Below, piece after piece: positions 23,082 through 34,430 of a stretch of DNA of 64,000 bases. The notes beneath the pieces are model-generated. The model was not told the DNA's origin. It worked only from the letters and a program-made list of their open reading frames with translations, and did not search any database. The stretch's first letter is position 1. Every line of letters begins with the position of its first letter. Both the position numbers and the translations under genes were made by a program. The stretch comes from Solanum dulcamara (lineage: Eukaryota; Streptophyta; Magnoliopsida; Solanales; Solanaceae), in NCBI RefSeq assembly GCF_947179165.1, contig NC_077240.1, positions 44,095,501 through 44,159,500 of the forward strand, in the 5' to 3' direction.

Positions 23082-23767
23082 ATTATATGAGATAACACTA
23101 ATAGTATATAGATGCTTATGATAACAGAGTGATGTAGTTGTTACACCAAGTCCCCGAATGGGCCGGGTACAGTACGTGATGATAGTATGTACAACTTTAT
23201 GTTATAAGTTACAGGTATAGTAAATGATTAGATGTCATACTTGACCCTGCATCCCTATGCCAACTGTAATTTCCTTATGATGTCTATGCTTATATACTCA
23301 GTACATATATCATACTGACCCCTATACTCGGGGGAGGGGGGGTTGCATTCATGCCCGCAGGTACAAACACACACTTTGGAGATCTGCCAGCGTAGGAGTA
23401 CCACTCAGCAGTTTAGAAGAGCTCCATTGTGCCGGAGCCTAGTTTTGGTACTAACCCTCGATGTATATATTTATTTGTTCACAATTATAGTGGGGGCCCT
23501 GTCCTGCCTTATGTTACCATTCTTACTTTTAGAGGTCTATGGACATGTATGTGGGTTGTATATGTATCTGTGTAGAGTGGTGCCTATAAGACTTATATTT
23601 TGGGACGTTCCCTTTGCCATGACAGCCTCGTCGTCTTATATGTTATCATGCCTGTTGATTCCTTATGACGTAAATAGGAGATAAGGTTACTTTCAATTAG
23701 CAGGGGAATATGCGAGTGTTCAGTTTGGGCACCTATCATGACCTAAAGGGTTGGTTCATGTTATATC

Positions 23768-26700
23768 TATCATGACCCAACCCTGTAGGCCACGACTAGG
23801 GTCCGACCTGGACCCCCATATACGTATCTATTAGCTATAGTCAAGTTGAGCTACATATAATGTGATACTACACCCCAAAAACCCCAATGGGTCAAATTTC
23901 TTTCATGAACATGTAGCCTCTTTCATTCGTATCATATCATGAAAGGGCATGCAAGCCGACAAAGCTGTCACGACAAAGGAAACATCCCAAAACATAAGTC
24001 ATATAGGCATTATTGTACACACATATATATACAACCCACATACATGTCCACAGACCTCTAAGAGTAAGAGCCATAACATAAGGCAGGACAGGACCTCCGC
24101 CGTACCCGTGAACAAATAAATATATACATCAAGGTTGGTACCAAAATCTAGGCTCCAGCACAATGGAACATCTCTGAACTGCTGAGTGGGACTCCTAAGC
24201 TGGCGGATCCACAAAGTGTACGTCTATACCTGCGGGCATAAAATGCAACCCCCTAAAGAAAGGGGGGTCAGTACGATATATGTACTGAGTATGTAAGGCA
24301 TAAAACATTATAAGGAGATTACAGCTAAAATAGGGACGTAAGAGACAAGTATGACAATTAACAAATCACTGTACCTGCATCTTAAGAGATATAGTCATGT
24401 GGATCATGGTTATATACCACATCCGTCCCTCTAGTGGTGTTAGGCACCATAAAGGTATCATTATATTTTCACATGCATGCCTACAGACTATATCCGGCCC
24501 TTTAGTGAGGGACTCGATGAAGGGAGGAGTGTACATTCATATCGTACTGTTACCATCTCATACCATCATATCTTATCATCATATATATCATACCTTACCC
24601 GACCCATTATGGGACTCGGTGTTATAATCATATCATCATATACTATACCTGGCTCAATATGGGACTCGATGACATAATCATATCATCATATACCATACCC
24701 GACCCATTATGGGACTCGGTATCATAATCATATCATCATATACCGTACCCAGCCCATTATGGGACCTAGTGTTACAGTATTTTTAACATATACCGTACCC
24801 GGCCTATTATGAGACTTGGTGTCATAATCATATCAACATATACAAATAGGTCATCATCTAAAACTCAATAAGGTAATCATACAGAACTATCATTCATGGA
24901 TTAGAATAATAATCATATGAGGTGCCCTTTAAGTGCTATTAGGGCTAGATTAAATAAAGTCTTAGGAGTTATAAACATATTTGATGGTAAAGCCAACCGG
25001 CTTAAGAAATCAGAGACATTTGTCATCATAGATTCCTTAGAAGTAGGAGCTTTACATCCCACTACTTATCGACATATAGACGGCTCAGGGAAGGTAGCTC
25101 AACTACGATGAGAGTTTTCCCATCAATGTGTGAATAAAAGACATATAGCATATTTAGAGCTTAACGATGGAATTACTCTAGAGTTCGTATCATATATTAC
25201 CTATTTTTAAGATATGTGAAAAGAAAGAAGGGATAGGCTTTAAATATTTATCACTTCCCATCCTATAGGAGTTTGAGAGACAACAACTCAACTATTGTAG
25301 GAGTTCTAGTATCTAGAAGTGGATAAGAATCAGGAGGTATGATCGGGGATTTATGCATGTGATTATCCCTAACTTGCATATGCAGATATACTCATTACAC
25401 TTCTATCAAAGACATGCCAAGGAAAGGGAGATAACTCTACCTACCCTCTATTTTTCATCATCTAGGAGATAGGGAGAGGCGCTAACTCAATTAGCATAAG
25501 AGCCCTCACTTTAAGAAGTAGGTAGGAGTCATGAACCATATTCGGAGATTTATGAGTAGATTTGTCCCCATATTTCATATACACATCTTACTTGCATCAG
25601 AGACATGCTAAGATAAAAGAAGGATAGCCTCACATACTCATCACTTCGTAACGTATGGAAGGCTTGAGAAGCCCTAGTTCAATTACTGTAAGAGTGATTT
25701 CATCAAAAAGTAAATAAGGACCGTGATTTACACTTGGAATTTATGAGTAGATTTACCCTCAAGCTCATATCATTCCTTACTTAACTTGAAGACATGCCAA
25801 AAGAAAGGAAGAGATAAGCTTTACATACCTCTTCTGGATCACCATAACCAAGCTTGCCTCGTTACTCCTATAACCTATTTAACATAAAAGTAATACGAAT
25901 ATCAACAAATCTTGACTTTCCAGCATTCTAAGTTACATTCGAGCATGTATAGAATCACTTCTATGCTCGTCTTTCTCGACTAGCCCCTTTAATTAGTTAA
26001 GGAGTTAATGGAAATCGGTCAGCACTTCCCCTATAACTTTCCCTATCCGAACTTCCAATTACATACTCAATTACTAAAGCCAACCAAAAACAACAATCAG
26101 AAGCTTATATTCAAGTAAACCACTTCACATTACACAATACAAACTCCAAACAACTCTCTTAAAACTACGATACCAAAATAGGGTTTTTAATTTCTATTTC
26201 GTAAAACCTTTAATCACACGAAATGAAGGGTCGTGTGGATGAAACCAACAGAACCTACACCCTTTTTAGAAAAATTTCCATCCCTTCAACATACAACCCA
26301 ACACCTCAAATCTGCAGTACCACAATCACAACACACTACTCGACTTCGATTTAACTAAAATGACTTCAATTTAGTTTGTTTCTAACGCCAAGCATACTTA
26401 TGTAATTTTCATACTTACATATTAATTTAATACATGTAATAAACTCCATAAAAACCATTATTAACTCCACTTTGAAAGGGAAGACCTTACCTTGTCCAAA
26501 ACTGGCCAAAATTCACCTTGGAAGTCCTCTTAATGTAGCTGAAACTTTGTGGCTGTTTGTTATCCTTTTGGTGCTGCTCCAAACCATAAATTTAAATTAC
26601 TAGCACCTTCATTTTATTATGGTATACCCTAGATAATTAATTCACGGAATGAAATCGGAGAACTTACCTCTTTCTCCCTATTAGCCGATGCTACTCTCTA

Positions 26701-27310
26701 GCTTAAGATTTCTTTTCTTTTTGGTCTTGGATATTTGGATGAAGAATGAGGTTAAGAGTCATAAAACATACATATGTAGGCTTCCTTAAGAGGTGACACA
26801 TGTCCAACCCTCATTAGGCCAACGCGCCCATGCCTCCAATCAAGGGCTGCCTTATGGCAGGTGGGGGTCCACCCCAAACAGGTGGGTCACCTACTTGACC
26901 CCAAGAAGGTGCATCACCTGCTGCCACATGTCAGCTTCCTTTGCTTCCACATGGAAGCTCCTCTTGCTGCCATGTGTCAATCTTTTCTCCTCCTCGTGGG
27001 TTCGTAATCTTATCTTACTTTAAAAGCCTATGTAATCCTTGCTATATAAGCTTGACGTGTAATCAAATAGATTAGGTATGTAAGACATCCAAGTTGGAAG
27101 CCTACGCAAGTAAGTCGAGTCCTACGACTCATTACTTGGTCTCCAACTCATTCCAGATTCTTATAACCCTATTTCCAATCTTTTCTACTATAGGGTAGCT
27201 CATTCTCCTTTCCTTAGAGTTGTTTGATAGTATTATAGATTATCCGGCTCACATGGTAACTTCTAAGAAGCTTAAGGGACATTCTGAGCATAAGAGTGCA
27301 GGGTATAACA
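23768..27310 (-). repeat. 3' LTR of element 2, about 3543 bp
   Basis: The plus strand runs TATCATGACCC (mutated TGTCATGACCC) to GGGTATAACA. On the minus strand the LTR begins TGTTATACCC, directly after a clear polypurine tract. It contains the 50-bp minisatellite at 24590-24830, decayed G-boxes near 26780-26990 and a splice-donor-like motif (rc AACTTACCTC at 26661). The open frames inside have no family motif. Confidence 0.88.
24590..24839 (-). repeat. 50-bp minisatellite, five units
   Basis: GGGACTCG-like blocks occur at 24611, 24661, 24711, 24761 and 24811, exactly 50 bp apart. The unit combines a CCGAGTCCCATAATGGGCCGGGTA-type core (minus-strand sense) with a TATGATGATATGATTATGA-type spacer. 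The same array, also five units at 50 bp, occurs in the other LTR of this element. Confidence 0.95.
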
Positions 27311-27328
27311 TCCTTTCCCCCTTTAGAA
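27311..27328 (-). other. polypurine tract of element 2
   Basis: The minus strand reads TTCTAAAGGGGGAAAGGA immediately before TGTTATACCC. The conserved phrase ACATTCGGGGACGAATGT precedes it, as in element 3. Confidence 0.9.
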
Positions 27329-28490
27329 CATTCGTCCCCGAATGTTAAACAAACTTTTCTGATGATCTTATATAGACTATAGGGAGATTTCTTTTTATTG
27401 CAATACCACACACTTTCATCAAGTAATTAGTATATGAATTTCAGAAGTTGGGATTACTTGTAGATATAAGGAATAGGTGCATACATTTATAGTCCATCTT
27501 CTCTTTAGCTTCCCAAGTCATCTTTTTGCGCTTCTTATTTCATCCCAACACTTTGATGGAAGCTACATCCTTAGTTCAAAATCTTCGACTCTGCCGATCC
27601 AGGTTGGCGATAGGTTGCTCCTCGTAGGATAACTCCTCTGTGACCTGTTCTTTATTTATAGGGTATACTCTGGATAGATCACTAGTACAATTACGAAGAA
27701 TTGATACATATAAGACTGGGTATACCACTTTCAAATCCGTTGGTAGGTCTAGCTCGTAGGCAACCTTTCATATTCGGTGGAGGATCTTATAAGGATCAAT
27801 GTACCTCAGACTAAGATTCCCCTTCGAACCTCATTATTCCTTTCCTGGGTGACACCTGAAAGAATACCCAATCATCCACTTAAAACTCTAGAAGTCGTCG
27901 TTGATTACCTACGTATGACTTTTGTTGACTCTGGGCGGCTGATAACCTCTCCTGAATGAGCTTCACCTTCTATATAGTTTATTGAACCATGTATAGGCCT
28001 ATTAGTCGTGTTTTACCAATATCAAACTAACTAATTGGCGAGCTGCACTTCCTGCCGTATAAAGCCTCAAAAGGGGCCATCTGGATACTAGAATGGTGGC
28101 TATTATTATAGGTAAACTTAATAGGTAGTAGCCAATTGTCCCAGTTACCTTTAAAGTCAATAGTATGGCCCGCAATATATCTTTTAGAGTTTAAATAGTA
28201 CACATAGTCTGTCCATCATCCTGAGGGTGAAATATTGTATCATGATTTACCAGTGGTCCTAAATCTCTTCTAGAATGATCTCCAAATGCTAGCTGCACAT
28301 TGAGCCGCTCTATCTAAGATAATAGTTGTGGGACCTTCATGAAGTATCACTACCTTCCTGAGCTATAATTGCACATAGTTCTCGGCTGAATAAGGAATCT
28401 TGGTTGAAAGCAAATAGGATGATTTTGTCAGCCTATGCACACTATCCCTATGGAATCGTACTCATGTGGAGTACAAAGTAAGTATATCAT
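27329..28490 (-). pseudogene. integrase remnant of element 2
   Basis: On the minus strand, from 28440 downward, I can follow the core start (a TKSSYLLSTK-like stretch and SAENY), the region around an IISD-like motif near 28320, and FAYNNSYHS/MAPFEALYG-type sequence around 28050-28130. The C-terminal SH3/chromo-like part continues to about 27400. Stops and frameshifts occur in every part. The sequence upstream (higher coordinates) is interrupted by an insertion at 28491 and continues at 33707, where element 3 provides a matching uninterrupted reference. Confidence 0.75.
28486..28490. repeat. target-site duplication ATCAT (left)
   Basis: The five bases before TGTCATGACC match 33702-33706 exactly. 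Confidence 0.85.
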
Positions 28491-30178
28491 TGTCATGACC
28501 CAACCCCGTAGGTCGGGACTGGGGTCTAACCTGGACCTCCGTATACAGAACAATCAGATATAAGAACTATACATATGAACCCGAGTGGGTGATAATTTTT
28601 TCATATATGTGTAGCCTTTTTCATTTGCATAATGTCATAAAAGTGCAAGCAAGATGACAACGCTTCCATAGCATCATAACGTTTACAACTCATCGTACAA
28701 CCATAATTGAACAAAACTCACACATAACCCACATATATATGTCTATAGACCTCTAAGAATAGTAACGGTAACAAAAGGCAGGACAAGGCCCCCGCCGTAC
28801 CCCTGAGTAAACAAATATATACGTAGGAGGACTAATACTCAAAGGATAGGCTCCGAAATAGTGGAGCACTTCCAATATAGCTGAGCAGAAATCTTAAGAT
28901 GGCGGATCTCCGAAATGAACATCTGTACCTATGGGCATGAAATGCATCCCCCAAAAGAAAGGGAGTCAGTACGATACATGTACTAAGTATATAAAGCATA
29001 ACACAGTATAAGTGAGATTACAACAAAATTAGGGGTGAAGGAAACAAGTATAACATGTAGTAAATCACTGCACCTACATCTTATAAAATGAGGGCATGTA
29101 TGTCATCCTCCCATAGCATACCCAGCCCGCTGTGGGGCTCAATGTTATCATATCATCATATATGGCATCATACCATCGTATACGACATCATCTCATATAT
29201 TACAAATACATTATCATGTTTTCATATGCATGCCTATATACTGTATTTGGCCCTTTAGTGAGGGACTCGGTGAAGAAAGTATTGTACATATAGCTTATAG
29301 ATATACTTTATCTGGTCCATCATGAGACTTGGTGTCACAAATGTTTCATTAGGTTATCATATGCATATATGTGTCATACCCGGCCATCTAGTGAGGGACT
29401 CGATAAACAATCATACTATCATAATAATCATACCATTATATATTATACCCAACCCTTTATAGGACTCGGTCGTACCTGGCCCTTTATGGGACTCGATCAT
29501 ACCCAGCCCTTTATGGGACTCAGTGAATGCTCATATCATTAAATATCATACCCAGCTCTTTATAGGACTCGGTAAATGCCCATATCAGCATATATCGTAC
29601 TCGGCCCTTTATGGGATTCAGTCATACCCGGCCCCTCAAGGGACTCAGTGAATAATCATGTCATCATATATCGTACTCGGCCATTTATGGTACTCGATCA
29701 TACCCGACCCTTCATGGGACTCGGTGGAATATGTATTAACAACATGCATAAGTAGAGTAGTGATTCACCATATGCAATTAGCTTAGCATCTGAGACTCGG
29801 TATAACAATCATCATGAACTATCATTTGAGGATCAAAATGATCACCATCTCAAGTATCCTCTAAATGCCATTAGGGGTCATATCAATGAAGTATAAGGAA
29901 TCATAGAGTTTTATTAAGATAATGCTACACAGCTTATGCAATCAGAGATATTTATCATCACAGAGTCTTTAGAAATAGGAGCTTACGTAATACATCACTA
30001 CTCAACATATAGAAGGCTCGAGGATAGTAGTTCAACTACTTTAGGACTTCTAGCATACATGAATGAACATGAATCATGAGTTATATCCTAAACTTATGAA
30101 TGGAACTCCCTCCAAACTCGTATCATATATCAATTCACTTACATTTAAGACTTCCAAAAGAAAAGAGAGATAGGTTTA
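28491..30178 (-). repeat. inverted partial LTR of the 28491-33701 insertion
   Basis: It starts with the U5 end TGTCATGACCCAACCCCGTAGG. It includes the CCGAGTCCC/GGGCCGGG array in mirror image (29462-29720) and breaks at a fold-back near 30178, inside the CTTTCTTTTGGCATGTC-type unit. The U3 part is absent. Confidence 0.85.
29440..29740 (-). repeat. 27/49-bp composite minisatellite
   Basis: GGACTCG-like blocks recur near 29462, 29489, 29516, 29565, 29613, 29641, 29690 and 29717. Spacings are 27, 27, 49, 48, 28, 49 and 27. Read backwards this is essentially the spacing pattern of the right LTR array (32441-32722), so both copies descend from one parent LTR. Confidence 0.9.
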
Positions 30179-30362
30179 CGTATACTATCCTTCTTTGCTC
30201 TTGGCATGTCTTCGCCATAAGTGGTTTGTATATAAAATGTGGGTATAATGCCATTTATAAAACTCTAGGAATGACTCATAATTCTTACCCACTTCTGGTA
30301 TTAGAACTCTTATAATAGCTGAGTTATTGCATTTTAAGGCTTCTCTATGATAGAATATGCCT
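30179..30362 (+). repeat. short plus-strand LTR fragment after fold-back
   Basis: TTCTTTGCTCTTGGCATGTC onward matches the plus LTR at about 31738-31910 (GGTTTGTATATGAAACATGGGG-like, then the TAGTTGAGCTATTGC-like phrase). Its left edge is the mirror of the preceding minus-strand sequence, so the junction is an imperfect palindrome. Confidence 0.75.
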
Positions 30363-30369
30363 GGAGTGT

Positions 30370-30860
30370 TGCAAATTGGGGTAAGAGAAATTGTATGACA
30401 ACATAAACAAAATTGGGCATCAGAAGCCTGGTAGACTATTACAGGAAATGGAAATCCCTACATGGAAATGAAAAGCAGTTAATATGGATTATAGTACAGG
30501 CTGACCTTACAATCTATGGAAGCATGAGTTCAGATGGGTTATGGTAGATAGGCTGACAGAATCAACCCATTTTCTTCCTGTTAGGAATACATATTCAGCT
30601 AAGGGTTATGCAAGATGATATATTAAGGAAACAGTAATATTTCATGAAGTTCCCACATCTATTATCTCAGACAGGGAAGTTTAATTTATAGCTAACCGCT
30701 GGAGATCATTCCGTAAGGGATTGGGAATACAGGTTCCCTATGTCTACATGAAGCCTAAACTCCTAGATTAGTTGAGTTGATGAATAAAAGTACTATGGAT
30801 GACAACTATGATGAAGAATTCCTAAAGTCCTCATAAGACCTTTTGATACTAGTTAACATT
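30370..30860 (+). pseudogene. integrase fragment (plus strand)
   Basis: The plus strand carries pieces of the integrase zinc region and core start. GGGCATCAGAAGCCTGGTAG corresponds to EHQKPGGLL; GAAATCCCTACATGGAAATG to EIPTWKWE; then VNMDY; then ACAGAATCAACCCATTTTCT (T-ESTHFLPV), SA-GYARxYI and IISD. These follow the order of the family integrase. Stops are frequent and the part after the first catalytic residues is lost. It ends in TTTGAGGATGAATATTCTAA, the conserved lead-in to the polypurine tract. Confidence 0.78.
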
Positions 30861-30875
30861 TGAGGATGAATATTC

Positions 30876-30890
30876 TAAAGGGGGGAAACA
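30876..30890 (+). other. polypurine tract
   Basis: AAAGGGGGGAAACA directly precedes TGTTATGCCCC, the start of the right-hand LTR. Confidence 0.85.
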
Positions 30891-33701
30891 TGTTATGCCC
30901 CATACTTTTGTGCTTCGAAAAGATTTCTTAAACTTCTTAAAGGTTACCACATCTGGGTAAGTGTTTAAGCATGTTATGGGTATGTAAATATAAGTTGGAG
31001 ACGTGAAAATATATACGTCACTGCTGAAGGAGGCTGCAAGTCATGTAGAGACTATTTTGCAAGGCTGGAAGATGACTAAAAAGGACTGTATATGCTGCTG
31101 GTTGCAGCCACATGACACCCCGGTTCATGTGGGTAAAGCTTTACAAAATAGAGATTAAAAATCTTATTTTGGTATCGTAGTTTTAAGTGGGCTGTTTGGG
31201 ACTTATTTTGTGAAATGTTGAAGTGGTGTAATTGTGTATTGGCTGCTGGTTATTGTTCTTAATATGGCTACTAAGGTTTGGAGGTTAATTCGAAGTTCGG
31301 ATAGGGTGAGTTATAGAGGAGATGCTGCCCAAATTCCGTTAACTTCTTAACTAACTAATAGACTAGTCGAGACTAATCGAGAAAGGCGAGTAAGGAAATG
31401 GTGCTGATAGATACTTGAGTATAGATTTGGAAACTGTAAAGTTGAAAGTTAGTAATCTTGGTATTACTCTCATGTTAAATAGGATGAAGGAGAAACAAAA
31501 CAAGCTAGACTACAATCGAGCTACTACATGTATGTAAAGCTTATCTCTTCCTTTGTTTTGGCATGTCTTTAAGTTAAGTAATGAATGATATGAGCTTGAA
31601 GGTAAATCTATTCATAAATGCCAAGCATAATTCACAGTCCTTACTTACTTCTTGATGAAAGCACTTTTACGATAATTGAACTAGGGCTTCTCAAGCCTTC
31701 CATACGTTAGGAAGTGATGAGTATGTGAAGCTATTCTTCTTTCTTTTGGCATGTCTTAAATATAAGTTATGAATGGTTTGTATATGAAACATGGGGATAA
31801 TTCTATTCGTAAAGCTCTAAGTACAGTTTATAATTCTTATTCGCTTTGTGATGGTAGAACTCCTGTAATAGTTGAGCTATTGCCTTTTTAAGGCTTTTAT
31901 ATGATAAAAGGTAATATATGTAGAGCCTATTGCTCCTTTCCTTTGGGATGTGTTAAAGGTAAATGAAATGAGATATGATATGAGTGTGGAGGTAGTTCTA
32001 CTTGTAAGCTCCGAGTATAACACATGACCCTTGTTCACTTCTAAATGCTAAGGCTCTTAAGGTAGTTGAGCTATCACCCTCGAGCCTTCTATATGCAAAG
32101 ACATGATCCATGACTCTTAGTCACGTCTGAACGTAAAGTTCTCAAGTCTCCTAAATGCTGAATATTACCTGAATGTATAAACTTCTACTCCTAAGGTCTT
32201 TGCGATGATGAACGCCTCTTATTCTATGAGCTGTTTAGCCTTGACTGGACATACGTCTAATAATCCTGAGATTCCAGTAGATATGACCCCTAACGATATT
32301 TTATAGGGTACTTGAGATAATTATTTCTCTGGTCTTCAAGTGATGGTTTACATGGCTGTTTAATTGAGTCTCAGATGATGAGTTAAATTGTATATGGTTC
32401 CTCACTACTCTACTCGTGCATGCTGTTAATACATCTTTCACCGAGTCCCATGAAGGGCCGGGTATGACCGAGTCCCATAAAGGGTCGGGTATGATATATG
32501 ATGAAATAATTATTTACTGAGTCCCCTGAGAGGCTGGGTATGACCGAGTCCCACAAAGGGCCGGGTATGACCGAGTCCCACAAAGGGCCGGGTATGATAT
32601 ATGATAATATGGGCATTCATCAAGTCCCATAAAGGGCCAGTATGATATTTGATGATATGACCATTCACCAAGTCCCATAAAGGGCCGGGTATGACCGAGT
32701 CCCATAAAGGGCTGGGTACGACCGAGTCCCATAAAGGGTCGGGTACGATATATGATGGTATAATTATTATGATAGTATGATTATTTACCGAGTGCCTCAC
32801 TAGATAGATGGGTATGGTACATATATGCATATGATGACCTAATGAAACATTTGTGACACCAAGTCCTATGATGGGCCAGATACAGTATATCTGTAAGCTA
32901 TATGTACAATACTTTCTTCACCGAGTCCCTCACTAAAGGGCCAAATACAGTATATAGGCATGCATATGAAAACATGATAATGTATTTGTAATATATGAGA
33001 TGATGTCGTATACGATGGTATGATGCCATATATGATGATATGATAACACTGAGCCCCACAGCGGGCTGGGTATGCTATGGGAGGATGACATACATGCCCT
33101 CATTTTATAAGATGTAGGTGCAGTGATTTACTAAATGTTATACTTGTTTTCTGCACCCCTAATTCTGTTGTAATCTCACTTATACTGTGTTATACTTTAT
33201 ATACTCAGTATATGTATCGTACTGACCCCCTTTCTTCGGGAGGCTGCGTTTCATGCCTGCAGGTACAGATGTTCATTTCGGAGATCCTCCAGTTTAGGAT
33301 TTCTGCTCAGCTATGTTAGAAGTGCTCCACTATTCTAGAGCCTAGCCTTTGGGTATTGGTCCTCCTATGTATATATTTATTTACTCAGGGTTATGATGGG
33401 GGCCCTGTCCTGCCTTATGTTACCGTTACTATACTTAGAGGTCTGTAGACATTTGTATGTGGGTTATGTGTGAGTTTTTGTTCAATTATGGCTGTACGAT
33501 GAGTTGTAAACATTATGATGCTATGGAATCCTTGTCGGCTTGCTTGCACTTTCATGACATGATGCAAATAAATGAGGCTACATGTGTATGAAAATTTTAT
33601 CACCCACTGGGGTTCATATGTATTGTTCTTATATCTGATAGTTCTGTATATGGAGGTCCAGGTTGGACTCCAATCGCGGCCTACGGGGTTGGGTCATGAT
33701 A
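30891..33701 (+). repeat. right LTR of the 28491-33701 insertion, 2811 bp
   Basis: It runs TGTTATGCCCC to GGGTTGGGTCATGATA. Compared with the solo LTR at 20589, it lacks the G-box/TATA/splice-donor stretch: sequence passes from the terminal ~190 bp straight to GCTGCTGGTTGCAGCC. It carries the composite minisatellite at 32441-32750. The short open frames (106 and 72 codons) over this array only translate the repeat. Confidence 0.88.
32441..32750 (+). repeat. 27/49-bp composite minisatellite, about nine units
   Basis: CCGAGTCCC or close variants occur at 32441, 32468, 32517, 32543, 32570, 32619, 32668, 32695 and 32722. Spacings are 27, 49, 26, 27, 49, 49, 27 and 27. The core is CCGAGTCCCATAAAGGGCC followed by GGGTATGA; the longer units add about 22 bp of ATATATGATGATA-like spacer. 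Confidence 0.95.
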
Positions 33702-33706
33702 ATCAT
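33702..33706. repeat. target-site duplication ATCAT (right)
   Basis: Matches 28486-28490. Confidence 0.85.
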
Positions 33707-34430
33707 GAAGTTCATATTTTGGAATCTTCGTCCTTCTCTCTTATCCTTCAATCGATATCAAAATAGATCTTTGGTCTAACCACGCTCATGTCTTATTTTC
33801 CCTTTAGTATTCCATCTTTGCATCTGTCCATAACATACCTAAGATATTATAACTGCATTGGTATTATTGAGCCCTTACTTCTCATATCACATACTTACTT
33901 ACTAAGTCTTATGCTTACCCCACAATATTCGTAGGTTGCATACCTATTCTTGATTTGTACAAGGTAGACATAGTCCTCTCGTCTCCTAGTTCATTTTGCT
34001 TTACCTATCCCATTCATACTAAAACTCGCTCATTCTATCTCATCATACTTCTATCTTTTCATTTATTCATGATTCTTACTCTGGGTTATTTACACCCGGT
34101 GGAACGAGCGTACTTTACCCTTTATCCTTCCTCATTTGTCTTATCCTTAATCTGTCACCAGCTGCCTTAAGGCAATCATATCCTTCACAATTCTTCTTAC
34201 CATCTCAGTATTGACTTTTTAACTATCATTACTATCGATATGACTTTTCAAGATATATTACAACCTTATATCTCATTCTCTTTTTATTTCTAGGAAAATT
34301 TCGGTAGAATTTCCTTTATATTCCTTCCTATCTCAAAACCTGCATGCAGAAAATACTAACAATGCCTCACAAGGCCAACATATATATGCATATCATAGTA
34401 TATCACAGCCACGCAGAGCACCCAATATCA
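33707..34430 (-). other. non-coding spacer of element 2 in place of RT/RNase H
   Basis: This stretch lies where protease, RT and RNase H should be. It shares phrases with the spacer of element 3 (around 47640-47700 and 50170-50290), such as TCTTTGGTC near its start and GGGAAAATTTCGG-like plus CAGAAAATAC near its end. No RT motif is readable in any frame. It appears to be a shared structural feature of a non-autonomous family. Confidence 0.6.

Larger units (their letters stand above)
20589..23763 (+). mobile_element. solo LTR (family A), 3175 bp, TSD TATCT
   Basis: The LTR starts TGTTATACCCCG and ends GGGTTGGTTCATGTTA (mutated GGGTCATGACA), with TATCT on both sides. It carries three G-boxes (20968, 21014, 21132), a strong TATA box (21153-21166), a donor-like G|GTAAGT at 21296 and two exact minisatellites (44 bp and 41 bp). 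It sits with its U5 end against the U5 end of the oppositely oriented LTR of element 2. Confidence 0.85.
28491..33701. mobile_element. gypsy-derived insertion with LTRs in opposite orientation, TSD ATCAT
   Basis: The left LTR lies on the minus strand (28491-about 30178). The right LTR lies on the plus strand (30891-33701). Between them are a short plus-strand LTR piece, an integrase remnant and a polypurine tract. Both outer ends are U5 ends: TGTCATGACCC on the left, GGGTCATGATA on the right. One perfect 5-bp duplication flanks the whole. Host sequence is continuous across it when compared with element 3 (about 47340-47400). A normal element would show a U3 end on one side. Confidence 0.85.

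Noticed and set aside
32510..32830. 106- and 72-codon minus-strand frames
   Set aside because: Direct translations of the 27/49-bp repeat in different frames.
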